Assembly: GCF_949987515.2 (NCBI RefSeq)
Contig: NC_082692.2
Coordinates: 46,034,418 to 46,098,417 of the forward strand
Direction: 5' to 3'
DNA: 64,000 nt
Source of the DNA: Delphinus delphis
Taxonomy: Eukaryota > Chordata > Mammalia > Artiodactyla > Delphinidae
Shown: positions 22,350 to 33,960 of the stretch, one piece after another
How positions within the stretch are numbered: the first letter of the stretch is position 1
How the letters are laid out: each line of letters begins with the position of its first letter
Program-made: the position numbers and the translations under genes
Notes under the pieces: generated by a model
Seen by the model: the letters and a program-made list of their open reading frames with translations, nothing else
What the model was told of the DNA's origin: nothing
The model's database searches: none

Positions 22350-25300
22350 ATAAAAGGAACATACATATAAATAACTACCTTAAATGTAAATGGATTAAAT
22401 GCTCCAACCAAAAGTCACAGATTGGCTGAATGGATACAAAAACAAGACCCGTATTTGTGCAGTCTACAAGAGATCAACTTCAGACCCAGGGACACATACA
22501 AGCTGAAAGTGAGGGGATGGAAAAAGATACTCCATGAAAATGGAAAACAAAAGAAAGCTGGAGCAGCAATTCTCATATCAGACAAAAGAGACTTTGAAAT
22601 AAAGACTGTTACAAGAGACAAAGAAGGATACTACATAATGATCAAGTGATCAATCCAAGAAGAAGATATAATGATTGTAAATATTTATGCACCCAACATA
22701 GAAGCACCTCAATACATAAGTTGAATGTTAACAGCCATAAAAGGGGAAATCAACAGTAATACAATAATAGTAGGGGACTTTAACATCCCATTTACACCAA
22801 TGGACAGATCATCAAAAATAAAAACAAATAAGGAAACACAAGCTTTAAATGACACATTAGAAAAAATGAACTTGATTGATATGTACAGAACATTCCATTC
22901 CAAAAACAAGAGTACACTTTCTTCTCAAATGCACGTGGAACATTCTCCAGGATAGATCAATTCTTGGGTCACAAATCAAGCCTTGGTAAGTTTAAGAAAA
23001 TTGAAATTGTATAATGCATCTTTTCTGACCACAACACTATGAGACTAGATATCAGTTACAGGGAAAAAACTGTGAAAAATGCAAACACATGTAGGCTAAA
23101 CAATATGATACTAAATAACCAAAAGATCATTGAAGAAATCAAAGAGGAAATCAAAAAATACCTAGAAACAAATGACAATGAAAACATGACTACCCAAAAC
23201 CTATGGGATGCAACAAAAGCCATTCTAATAGGGAAGTTTATAGCAATACAATCCTACCTCAAGAAACAAGAAAAATCTCAAATAAACAACCTAACCTTAT
23301 ACCTAAAGCAATTAGAGAAAGAAGAACAAAAAGAAAAAAAACCCAAAATTAGCAGAAGGAAAGAAATCATAAAAATCAGATCAGAAATCAATGAACAAGA
23401 AATGTAGGAAACAATAGCAAAGATCAATAAAACTAAAAGCTGGTTCTTTGATAAGAAAACAAAATTGATAAGCCATGGCAGACTCATCACGAAAAAAAGG
23501 GAGAAGACTCAAATCAACAGAATGAGAAATGAAAAAGGAGAAGTAACAAATGGCACTGCAGGAATACAAAGGATCATGAAAAATGACTACAAGCAACTAT
23601 ATGCCAAAAAAATGGACAACCTGGAATATATGGACAAATTCTTAGAAATGTACAACCTTCAAGGATTGAATCAGGAAGAAATAGAAACTATGAACAGATC
23701 AATCAAAAGCACTGAAATTGAAAATGTGATTACAAATCTTCCAACAAACAAAAGCCCAGAGCCAGATGGCTTCACAGGTGAATCATATCAAACATGTAGT
23801 GAAGAGCTAACACCTATCCTTCTCACACTCTTCCAAAATATAGCAAGGGAGGAACACTCCCAAACTCATTCTACGAGTTCACCATCACCCTGATCCCAAA
23901 ACCAGACAAAGATGTCACAGAAAAAGAAAATTATAGACCAATATCACTGATGAAGAGAAATGCAAAAATCCTCAACAAAATACTAGCAAACAGAATCCAA
24001 CAGCACATTAAATAGATCATATACCATGATCAAGTGGGGTTTATCCCAGGAATGCAAGAATTCTTCAATATATGCAAATCAATCACTGTGATACACCATA
24101 TTAACAAATTGAAGAATAAAATCCATATGATCATCTCAATAGATGCAGAAAAAGCTTTCGACAAAATTCAACACCCATTTATGATAAAAACTCTCCAGAA
24201 AATGGGCATACAGGGAACCGACCTCAACATAATAAAAAATCATATATGACAAATCCACTGCCAACATCATTCTCAGCGGTGAAAAACTGAAAGCATTTCC
24301 TCTAAAATCAGGAACAAAACAAGGATGTCCACTCTCACCACTTTTATTCACGTAGATTTGGAAATCCTAGTTATGGCATTCAGAGAAGAAAAAGAAATAA
24401 AACAATCCAAATTGGAAAAGAAGCAGTAAAACTGTCACTGTTTGTAGATGACATGATACTATACTTAGAAAATCATAAAGTGGCCACCAGAAAACTACTA
24501 GAGGTAATCAATGAATTTGGTAAATTTGCAGGATACAAAATTAATACACAGAAATCTCTTGCATTCCTATACATTAGCAACAAAAAGTCAGAAACAGAAA
24601 TTAAGGAAACACTCCCATTTACCATTGCAACAAAAAGAATAAAATACCTAGGAATAATCCTACCTAAGGAGGCAACAGGCCTGTACTCAGAAAACTGTAA
24701 GACACTGATGAAAGAAATTAAAGATGATACAAACAGATGGAGAGATATACCATGTTATTGGATAGGAAGAATCAACATTGTGAAAATGACTATACTACCC
24801 AAAGCAATCTACAGATTCAGTGCAGTCCCTATCAAACTACCAATGGCATTTCTCACAGAACTAGAACAAAAAAATTCACAATTTGTAGGGAAACACAAAA
24901 GACCCCAAATAGCCAAAGCAATATTGAGAAAGAAAAATGGAGCTGGAGGAATCAGGCTCCCTGACTTCAGAATATACTACAAAGCTACAGTAATCAAGAC
25001 AGTATGGTACTGACACAAAAACAGAAATATAGATCAATTGAAAAGGACAGAAAGCCCAGAGATAAACCCACATACATATGGTCACCTTATCTTTGATAAA
25101 GGAGGCAAGAATATACAATGGAGAAACGACAGCCTCTTCACTAAGTGGTGCTGGACAGCTACATGTAAAAGAATGAACTTAGAACATGTCCTAACACCAT
25201 ACACAAAAATAAATTCAAAATGGATTAAAGACCTAAATATAAGGTCAGACACCATAAAACTCTTAGAGGAAAACATAGACAGAACACTGTATGACATAAA

Positions 25301-26156
25301 GCACAGCAAGATCCTTTTTGACCCACCTCCTAGAGTAATGGAAATAAAAACAAAAATAAACAAATGGGACCTAATGAAACTTCAGATCTTTTGCATAGCA
25401 AGGGAACCATAAACAAGGTGAAAAGAAAACCCTCAGAATGGGAGAAAATATTTGCAAACAAAGCAACTGACAAAGGATTAATCTCCAAAATATACAAGCA
25501 GTTCATGCAGCTCAATATCAAAAAACAACCAACCCAATCCAAAAATGGGCAGAAGACCTAAATAGACATTTCTCCAAAGAAGATATACAGATTGCCAACA
25601 AACACATGAAAAGATGCTCAACATCAGTAATAATTAGAGAAATGCAAATCAAAAGCACAATGAGATATCACCTCACACTGGTCAGAATGGCAATCATCAA
25701 AAAATCTACAAACAATAAATGCTGGAAAGGGTGGGGAGAAAAGGGGACCCTCCTGCACTCTTGGTAGATTATAAATTGATACAGCCACTATGGAGAACAG
25801 TATTGAGTTTCCTTAAAAAACTAAAACTAGAACTACTATATGACCCAGCAATCCCACTACTGAGCATATACCCTGAGAAAACCATAGTTCAAAAGGAGTC
25901 ATGTACCACAATGTTCATTGCAGCATTATTTACAATAGCCAGGACATGGAAGCAACCTGAGTGTCCATCGACAGATCAATGGATAAAGAGGAAGTGGCAC
26001 ATACATAAAATGGAATATTACTCAGCCATAAAAGGAAACAAAATTGAGTTATTTATAGTCAGGTGGATGGACCTAGAGTCTGTCATACAGAGTGAAGTAA
26101 GTCAGAAAAACAAATACCATATGCTAACACTATATGTGGAATCTAAAAAAAAATAA
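22350..26156 (+). pseudogene. L1 ORF2 pseudogene (endonuclease + reverse transcriptase)
   Basis: ORF2p nicks target DNA and reverse-transcribes L1 RNA. About 3.8 kb, close to the full ~1,275 codons. Endonuclease blocks in order: NVNGLNAPT (22383), LQEINFR (near 22460; the usual Q-E-T-H is Q-E-I-N), VGDFNIPFT (near 22770), FSDHN (near 23021). Reverse-transcriptase blocks: [12 protein letters not shown] (near 24140) and FVDDM (24441-24455; FADDM is usual), then the thumb and C-terminal region to the stop at 26154-26156. Broken by many stops, for example tga at 22647-22649 and at the end of the segment before 22725, and by frameshifts near 23890, 24250 and 25410. The original ATG is degraded (ataaaaggaacat near 22349). 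Confidence 0.9.
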
Positions 26157-26515
26157 AAATGATTCTGAAGAACCTAGGGACAGGACAGGAATAAAGATGC
26201 AGACTTAGAGAATGGATTTGAGGACACATGGAGGGGAAGGGTAAGCTGGGATGAAGTGAGAGAGTGGCATTGACATATATACACTACCAAATGTAAAATA
26301 GATAGCAAGTAGGAAGCAACCACATAGCACAGGGAGATCAGCTTGGTGCTTTATGACTATCTAGAGGTGTCAGATAGGGAGGGTGGGAGGGAGCTACAAG
26401 AGGGTGGGTATATGGGGTTATATGTATACGTATAGCTGATTCACTTTTTTATACAGCAGAAACTAACACAATATTGTAAAGCAATTATACTCCAATAAAG
26501 ATGTTAAAAAAAACA
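26157..26515 (+). mobile_element. L1 3' UTR and tail
   Basis: Standard cetartiodactyl L1 3' UTR ('cattgacatatatacactac', 'gtatagctgattcacttt') ending 'caataaagatgttaaaaaaaa'. The AATAAA-type signal at 26494-26499 is in sense with KHDRBS2. Confidence 0.9.
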
Positions 26516-26530
26516 AAGAATAGTTAATAG

Positions 26531-26806
26531 AGACACAAGGTTACTAACTGTGGAAACTATGACACTTCAAAGCCAGCATTACCACTTACAGTCTTGGAGA
26601 CATCTCTCTATTTTTCTAAGCAATGTGTTTTCTAAAATCCACTCTGTAGCTTATATCTTAAGCTTGTTTTATCTTTACCAGAGACCACTTCATAGCATCG
26701 CTTGCTTTTTATTTTTCTAAAGGAAATGAAAAAGAGGATTTGTTGGGCTTTGTGATTTCAGTTTCATTTATATCTGTTTCCTAATCTCTCACCTGTGAAT
26801 TTAAAT
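26531..26806. other. KHDRBS2: Intron 2 sequence between L1 and SINE
   Basis: No recognisable feature. Confidence 0.5.
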
Positions 26807-26816
26807 GTCAGTTGAG

Positions 26817-27011
26817 GGCTTCCCTGGTGGCGCAGTGGTTGGGAGTCCGCCAGCCGATGCGGGGGACACAGGTTAGTGCCCCGGTCCGGGAGGATCCCAT
26901 GTGCCGCGGAGCAGCTGGGCCTGTGATCCATGGCCGCTGAGCCTGCGCTCCGCAACGGGAGAGGCCACAGCAGTGAGAGACCCACGTACCACCACAAAAA
27001 AAAAAAAAAAA
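26817..27011 (+). mobile_element. CHR tRNA-Glu SINE
   Basis: It begins 'ggcttccctggtggcgcagt' and ends in a 16-A tail. Flanks gtcagttgag (26807-26816) and gtcaattgag (27012-27021) form a 10-bp target duplication with one mismatch. The B box is damaged: ggttagtgccc in place of ggttcgtgccc. Confidence 0.93.
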
Positions 27012-27021
27012 GTCAATTGAG

Positions 27022-28254
27022 AAAATAATGACACTCCTAGAAGTGTCACATTTTTTTACGAGAAAGAAAATAATTCCAAAGTGCTTGTGCAATGCATTCT
27101 CTTTAATAGAGTGGCACCTGAAATTACCATGTTTTCCAGAAAAATTTGGAAATTTGCAGAGGTATTCTGTCTAGTACTTATCTTTTCCAATGACTTTTTT
27201 ATTAATGCCCATCCCATGTATTTAAATATTATTTTTCCATTTGGCACTCAAACTTTTTTTTTGTCTCCAATAACCCATATATTCCTAATCCTGAATTGTA
27301 TGTGTTTCTCTCCCCATCCTTTTTTAGGAGTTCAGCACACCCTCACGAAATGTGTGCTCACATTTCCCCAAATGATCTCACCTTCTTTTCTAGGTCTAGA
27401 CCCCCTAGGGGATCTTCAGTCTGTTTTAACCTGCTGTTTCTATCCCACCAGTGTATTTCATACTCACCTTCAACTGAAAAACTGGGAACTACTTCAAATG
27501 GATCATTAAAATGCTAGTGCCTTTTTAAATGTGTCCAAACATGTATCCTTACTCAAGGGTCCTTTGAGAGCCAAAAGATCTTCTACCTCACATCCCTTCT
27601 TTAATCTCACCATTCTTTATTTGCTTGTTCGTTCATTTGTTTGTTTAATTCAGTGAGCCTTCAATAAGTTTCTCTACACCCATTAGAGCATAGATGGCCC
27701 TTCTGCCATTTATTTTGTTGTTGCAATAGAAATGGATTTTTATATAGATAGATCTTAAAGAGAGTAGAGGAGAAAGATCACTATTAAAATCGAGAGGCAC
27801 AACATTATCAGTTGAATGGATTCCCATATTATTACTGACCCTGGAGGACATATTGACATATGGAACCAAATTAATTTGATATAAATTCAAGCACTGTAAT
27901 ATACCTTGAGAATAGCAGGAAAAAACTTCCTCTGGAAAGGATACAGGAAATAGAAGTTAATGCATCTCCTCCCCACCTCCAGAAAGGTCTAGAGAAGGGA
28001 TTATTGTTACTTATAATACTAAGTTAAGACCTAACTACAACCACCTTTTTGAAAGGAATTTAGAATCATGTAGAAAAATTGTGAGTGACTTTTATTTATT
28101 TTTTCAAATTTAAGTAATTGTTAAAAGAAATTTGTGTAACACATTTAGATTTCTACCATTTTATAAGTAATTTTCTTAAAATACATGGATTTCACAAATA
28201 TATCACAAAAATAAACACTACAATTCTATTATGAATATCAATGCAAAAACTTTA
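27022..28254. other. KHDRBS2: Intron 2 sequence, nothing recognised
   Basis: AT-rich DNA without a supported exon or named repeat. The longest open frame (27081-27509, + strand) shows no family motif. Confidence 0.45.
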
Positions 28255-28735
28255 AAAATATTACGAAATGTTGTGTATCAGTATTCAGAGCACCATTATT
28301 CACAATTGCCAAAATACAGAAACAACTCAGATGTCCTCAGCTGATGCACAGATAAACTAAATGTGGTATACACACACAGTGGAATATTATTCAGCTGTAA
28401 AGAACAATGAAATTTAGATGCATATTACAACATGGATGAATATTGAAAACATCATGTTAATAAGGAGAATAAGCCAGACACAAAAGGACAAATATTGTAT
28501 GATTCCACTTATGAAAGGTACTTAGAACAGGCACATTCATAGGTACAAAAAGTGTAATCGAGGTTACCCGGGGCTGTGGAGAGAGATGAATGGAGAGTTA
28601 TTGTTTAATAGATATAGAGTTTCTCTTTGGGATGATGAAAAAGTTCTGGAAATGGACGTGGTGATGGTTGCACATTGTGAATGTACTTAATGCCACTCAA
28701 TTCCACATTTAAAAATAGTTAAAATGGTAAATTTT

Positions 28736-28741
<6 letters not shown>

Positions 28742-28781
<40 letters not shown>
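28742..28781. repeat. (TA)n microsatellite
   Basis: About 20 perfect TA units within the old L1 tail. Confidence 0.95.
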
Positions 28782-28788
<7 letters not shown>

Positions 28789-28794
28789 TATTTA

Positions 28795-28997
28795 TTTTTT
28801 TTTTTGCGGTACGTGGGCCTCTCACTGTTGTGGCCTCTCCCGTTGTGGAGCACAGGCTCCGGACGTGCAGGCTCAGCGGCCATGGCTCACGGGTCCAGCC
28901 GCTCCGTGGCACGTGGGATCCTCCTGGACCGGGGCACGAACACATGTCCCCTTCATCGGCAGGCGGACTCTCAACCACTGCGCCACCAGGGAAGCCC
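28795..28997 (-). mobile_element. CHR tRNA-Glu SINE, antisense
   Basis: It starts with poly-T (the A tail of the minus-strand element), then 'gcggtacgtgggcctctcac', and ends 'gcgccaccagggaagccc', the complement of the SINE head. It sits in the tail of the old L1. No clean target duplication, perhaps because the site is low-complexity. Confidence 0.94.
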
Positions 28998-29079
28998 TGC
29001 TGTATACATTTTATTGCAATAATAATAATGTTATAAAAATATTACCAAACGAATTTCAATAGTACATTACAAGCAAAAT

Positions 29080-30040
29080 AAATTACACACAAATGTAGTT
29101 TTATTACAGGAATGCAAGACTGGTTTAGTACTTTAAAATATTTTTTTTAAATTACCGAATTTTAGGATCAAATCAGGCATTTGGTAACATCAATTTTCCA
29201 TTCCTCATGAAATGACATGAACATATGTAATGAGTGTATATTAGAAATCAGTGTGAAGAAATTGTTTATTCATTAATTGTTAGATAGGGAACTAGTGAGG
29301 CATTTAGGGCAAAAGAAAATAAAGACTAAATCCCTAACCCATCTTTTGCACCAGCATAAATCTCAACTGGGTCTAAGATTAAATTTTTTTAAAAGTACTG
29401 GAATAAATTATGAGAAATTTATTTTATAATATTTGAGGGGAGAACATTTCTAAGAAAGATGGAAAATACTTGAAGCCATAAGTAAATGATTAAAATATTT
29501 TACACCGTAAAACTAAAACTCTGTATAAGCAAAAATAATGATGATGATTACCAAAATAAAAAGTCACAATCAAAATGTTAAACTGGCATGGCTATTTGAG
29601 AAATATTTGAAACACATGACAGACACTTTATTTTATTTATATGTAATGGTCCCACTTTTTCTAGTTGAAGAAGAAGCCAATGATACCAACACAGTTGTCA
29701 CACATATACTGTTTAAAACAAATAGAAAAAACCCTGAACCTCACTTATCAGAAAAATCAAGTTAAGATGAATTTGAAATGTTTCTCTCCTCTAGCAGACT
29801 GATGAAAAAAGTTTGATTATAACCAATACTAATGGTGTTAGAGTATGGGAGAATAATACACTCTGTAAACTGCTGCTCAGAGCATGGAGATACAGCCATT
29901 TTAGGGAACAGTTTTTCAAAATCAGTGAAAATCACAAAGGCACAGACTTTTGGAATCAGTTGGATATCTAGCAATTTATTTTAGAATTAATATATTTGCA
30001 CAGATATATATATAAGTGAAAGTATAAAAGATTTTAGTTT
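29080..30040 (+). mobile_element. Ancient L1/HAL1-like ORF2 relic
   Basis: Diverged L1 coding blocks in sense: 'attacaggaatgcaagactg' (29104-29123) is the 'ttccaggaatgcaaggntgg' region of the reverse transcriptase. Near 29330-29390 lies the 'cctcacaccatacacaaaaa..tggatcaaagacctaaat' region, and 29760-30000 holds the end of ORF2. Gaps and indels are large. Confidence 0.55.
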
Positions 30041-30324
30041 ATTTCTCTTGAGCATAAAAGGGATATATTTATATTAAATATGTATACTTATATATATAAG
30101 ATGATAGATAGAGATAGATAATAAGGAAACAGTAGGAGGCCCTTTTCCGTTGCAGGCTCTTTTGTGCTGTCTGAATTAGTTATACTAACACGTTATTTTC
30201 CTAGTAATAAAGATATTTTTAAAATAGTTTGGGCTAATTGAAAACATTTAAAATAGAAAAAAAAAATGTTTCTATTTAAAATCTTTTTCCTAGATAGAGA
30301 AACAAATAATAAAAACTAAGGATT

Positions 30325-30545
30325 ATGGAATGTTTTTATATATATCAGACACTGTATATTTTTTACATATACCAAATCATTTAATTGTCACAAAAATCCT
30401 AGTAATTCTATCCTTCCCATTTTACAGACAAACTGAGTTTCAGAAGCACTCATGTGCCAAAATCACATTATTAGGAAACAGCCCATCAGGATTCCTATCC
30501 AGCAACTCTGATTTCACGGCCTGTTGTCTTTACCTGTTTATACTG
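30325..30545 (-). mobile_element. MIR SINE relic, antisense
   Basis: Order of blocks as in reversed MIR: 'aaatcatttaattgtcacaa' (30383-30402), 'cccattttacagacaaactg' (30417-30436), then the 'aactctgatttcacggcctg' region (the complement of the tRNA-derived head). Confidence 0.75.
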
Positions 30546-30824
30546 TGTAGTTCTATTATTACACTGTAAGCAAATGACATCTTAAAACATACAGTAGAAA
30601 ATTTGACCCCAAGCATGATTCATCAAAATCTACTATGAACTTAAAAAACAGATGAAAATATTATTTTTATGAAAAAGAGCATACACTCCTTTTTCTGGTT
30701 TATGTGTAGATATAGTGCTTAAATGAAGAGTATAGCCTAAAACTCAAGTTTAGAGAAATAACTAAAGCATCATAAAATAGTCCTTCAGTCTGGGACCTCA
30801 CGCCTAGAGAATTAAGGTTTTTGT

Positions 30825-31030
30825 GAGTACCCACTGTATATGAAACACCCAGCAAAGCACAGTGAATGGTTTTATTCCCTCAAGAACACTGGGTGAGTTC
30901 TGAAGAAGAGACTATGGTTTAAAAACATTGAAGGAACTTTCCTAGAGCCACACAATATTTAAGTGATAGTGTTAAAGCTGGAGCTCAGGTCTGCTAGCAC
31001 CAGAGCCTCTCTTCTTTGAATTAAACCATT
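30825..31030 (-). mobile_element. MIR SINE relic, antisense
   Basis: 'cctagagccacacaatattt' and 'gctggagctcaggtctgcta' are the reversed MIR core and head; the oligo-T side is degraded. Confidence 0.6.
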
Positions 31031-31599
31031 GTTGTGATTCACTTTATTTTATATGAAGAGGCATTGAGATAATTTTGGACACAGACAGCTAAGATTGCAA
31101 AGGTTCACAGATGGAAAAGCAGATGTCTTTCTCCTCTGGTGTTAAGTGAGGCAGAAATGATAGGCTCATTAGTTGGAGTGTATCTCATAGTTTCTATGGT
31201 CTAACCTTCTACTCAATTTAGGAATCATTTCTACAATATCTGTGATACTCATCAGCCTGTTTACGAATACCTCTAGTGATTAAAAAGAAAGTTCACTACA
31301 TTATAATACAGTTGAATCTAAGAATTAGACATTGCTGTTCAATTCCTTTTTCTCACTGAAGTATGATCTTTATCCCTTAAAGTTGCTATTAGTTCTGGTT
31401 CTGCCTTCTGTGTCACTGGAGAACCCACTTGAAACACTTGAACCATGGTCTTGCTTGAACTATCATTGACACATAGTCTTTGTTTGGTTTCTGGATACCA
31501 TAATTTATATTTTTCTCCTGTTAGAAAAATCGTTCCATTTCTCAGCCTCCTCTGCTGTTTTGTGCTTTTCCACACAACTTCATAATGTTGGAGTCCCTA

Positions 31600-32290
31600 A
31601 GATTGTCCACAGTGCTCTGCTCTGTCTGCACTCACACCCCCTTAGCCCTCTGTGGCATAGCTTTATGTGCGAATGGCTTTAAATGGCTGATGATCCAACC
31701 AGGACTGCTCTCCAAGACTTCTATATGGAGCTGCCTACTTGACATCACCATGTGGATGTCTAGAGAGCCCAGGTTCAATTGGTATTCTTCTCACCCCACA
31801 TGTCCTTCACCTGTCGCCTACCTGTCTCAGTTGTTGGCAATACCGTCCTTTTACTTGGTCAGGTCGGAAACTGTGGAGTCCCCCTTGACTCCTCTCTTTC
31901 TCCCACACATCCTCAAAATACATTGAGAGTCAAAGAGCTCACACCTTCTCCATTGCTATTACTATAGCATGGGTCCTCATCTTCTCTTGTCTGGACCACT
32001 GTGATGGCCTCCTAACTGATCTGCTTCTACACATGCCTTCACCTCTCCCTACCCAGGGACTCACAGTCCCTTTACCCTTCTCTAGCTTTTTTTCATAGCA
32101 AGTATCACCTTCTAGTGTATTTCATAATTTTATTAATTGTTATTTTTATGGTTTTTCCACACTAGAATGTCAACTGCAAAATGCCAAGTCTCATCTTTCT
32201 CGATCAGTCATGTGTCCCAGTCACCTGTGTGACTGTGCTGGCACACAGTTAGGCAGATGGTTAATAAATATTTGCTGAGTGGATATAGAG
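31600..32290 (+). mobile_element. L2 LINE, end of ORF2 and 3' UTR
   Basis: GC-richer L2 relic in sense. Near 31870 the frame reads GVPLDSSLS, corresponding to the LGVILDSSLS block of L2/CR1 reverse transcriptases. It continues through 'ggaccactgtgatggcctcc' (31994-32013) to the L2 tail, where 'gtgctggcacacagttaggc' leads to 'ggttaataaatatttgctga' (32260-32279). Confidence 0.75.
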
Positions 32291-33294
32291 TAATTAAACA
32301 GCTTCTGCTTGAAGACACTCTTACTGGAGGAAATGCAGTTACTGTAGAGTGATCCAGAACAAGGACCTCTCTGTTCTCACCTGTTGCCTCTTCTTACAGA
32401 ATTTTCAGGGGACCCATCACAGTGGTCGCAGTGACATCACAGGTCCTCTGGAAGAGACTCCTGTATCACTGTTCTCATCCCAGCCTCAGTGCTAATCTTA
32501 GCAGAGAGCCCAAGTACAAGAAGAAAGCAATTACAGTGAAAATTTTACTCAATTTTAATGCCTAGATAATCGGTTACTTTGCTTTAGCATATTTTCTAAT
32601 TAAAATGAAGTTAAAACGTTAACTCAAATTACTTTCAAGTTATTTCTGAATATCATGTTTTATTAGTTAATTATCCATTTTTAGTAAGTGCAGTATGTTA
32701 AACATTATTTGACCTTTTACAAAAGAGCCTACAAGGCCTCCACATCATTGTTCTAAATATTAATTCCTGTCAATTCATTGTCATTCAGGATATATGCATT
32801 GGATCTATGTGGTAATCACTTATTTGACTCATAAATGTAAAATTAAAAAGATGCTTTCACTGGTCTCAGGAAGTCCTGAAATAGATTTAAACAGTTGTTC
32901 TAAAGTGGCTTCATACTAGGATGAATCCAGAAGCTTTGGGACTGTGTTAGATCATCTTTAACAATTTTTGTTAAATTTTAGAGGCTAAGGCATGAAAAGG
33001 AGCCAAGGTTATAGAAAAGCTAGACCATTATTTGAAAAACATAGCAGAGAAGAGAAAGAGAGCTTGGGTATTATTTGGAGTGTAGAGTTGAGTGGTGCAG
33101 AGGGTAGGATCAGGGTAATATTTATCTTACTGTCAAGTCCTCTCAATAGAGAAACCTTTATTTATATGGTTGTTTTTTCATCTTGGTAATTTTCAGGCCT
33201 GGCTGCTTCTTCTGTAGCATTTCTCTGTTTCTGGAAAGAAATCTGTATGGATATATTAAGATGTAGAATTGCTTGAGATGCTGAAGATTGCTGT
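32291..33294. other. KHDRBS2: Intron 2 sequence, nothing recognised
   Basis: AT-rich DNA without named repeat or supported exon. Confidence 0.45.
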
Positions 33295-33545
33295 GAGGAG
33301 ACAGTATAATATAATGGGAAAATAATAGAATTCTGACCCAGATAGACCTAAGTGTGAGTCACAGTTTTAATTTTATTCACCTATGACCATGGGAGTCTCC
33401 ATTAATGCTTTCATCATCAAGGTTTTTCAGCTGCAACATGAGTGTTATCATATGCTTGGAGGCTTCATCAGGAATACGTGAGAATATGTATTCATACTTG
33501 GCATAATATCAGCACACAGTGGAAGCTTGTATATGTATAACCACT
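33295..33545 (+). mobile_element. MIR SINE relic
   Basis: Starts 'acagtataatataatgggaa' (MIR head), and ends with 'gcataatatcagcacacagt', matching the 'gcacagtgcctggcacatagta' tail region. Core is strongly diverged. Confidence 0.65.
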
Positions 33546-33769
33546 GAGTAATTATCAGTTTCTTCTTTTGTTCCACTTAACAATACTCTTCTTTGGTGTG
33601 GAAGCACCTACCCTTTGCCAGGCTCTGTGTATGTGTGATAAAACAGAGAGATGGACTTATTTCCTTGAGAGTTCTGTAACTTCATTCCTGAAAAGGAGAA
33701 CAATAATACATTAATAAAAATAGAGATAAGGTGATTGGAAGGGGATTACAATTATGTTGGTGGTAATAC

Positions 33770-33960
33770 AAGTTTTTATTTGTTGACTGTTTACTATGTA
33801 TCAAACAGTATTTTCTGTGATGTATATTATTACCTGATTTATGCCACTTAATATTCTGTGGAATATGTACTATACAGAGGAGGAAATTTAGGCACAGATA
33901 AAATTAAGTTGTTCAAATTTACATAGACACTTAATAATGAACCAAGATTGAAGAAGAAGA
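33770..33960 (-). mobile_element. MIR SINE relic, antisense
   Basis: 'gactgtttactatgtatcaa' followed by 'tacagaggaggaaatttagg' matches reversed MIR. Confidence 0.65.

Larger units (their letters stand above)
18373..26515 (+). mobile_element. Full-length, inactive L1 in sense with the gene
   Basis: A complete non-LTR retrotransposon: 5' UTR (18373-21177), broken ORF1 (21178-22291), broken ORF2 (about 22350-26156), 3' UTR and a short A-rich end, bounded by 15-bp target duplications. Without the SINE in ORF1 it is about 7.9 kb, longer than the ~6 kb of human L1, mainly because of the 2.8-kb 5' UTR. Many in-frame stops show that it cannot move. It lies about 4 kb after the KHDRBS2 exon 2 donor and points the same way as the gene. 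Confidence 0.93.
28255..29025 (+). mobile_element. Old L1 ORF2 end and 3' UTR, split by TA run and SINE
   Basis: The ORF2 end ('ggaatattattcagctgtaa') and older L1 3' UTR ('cacattgtgaatgtacttaa', 'aatgccactcaattccacat') run to 28741. The tail is interrupted by a TA run and an antisense CHR SINE and seems to resume after 28998 (tatacattttattgcaataa). Confidence 0.82.
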
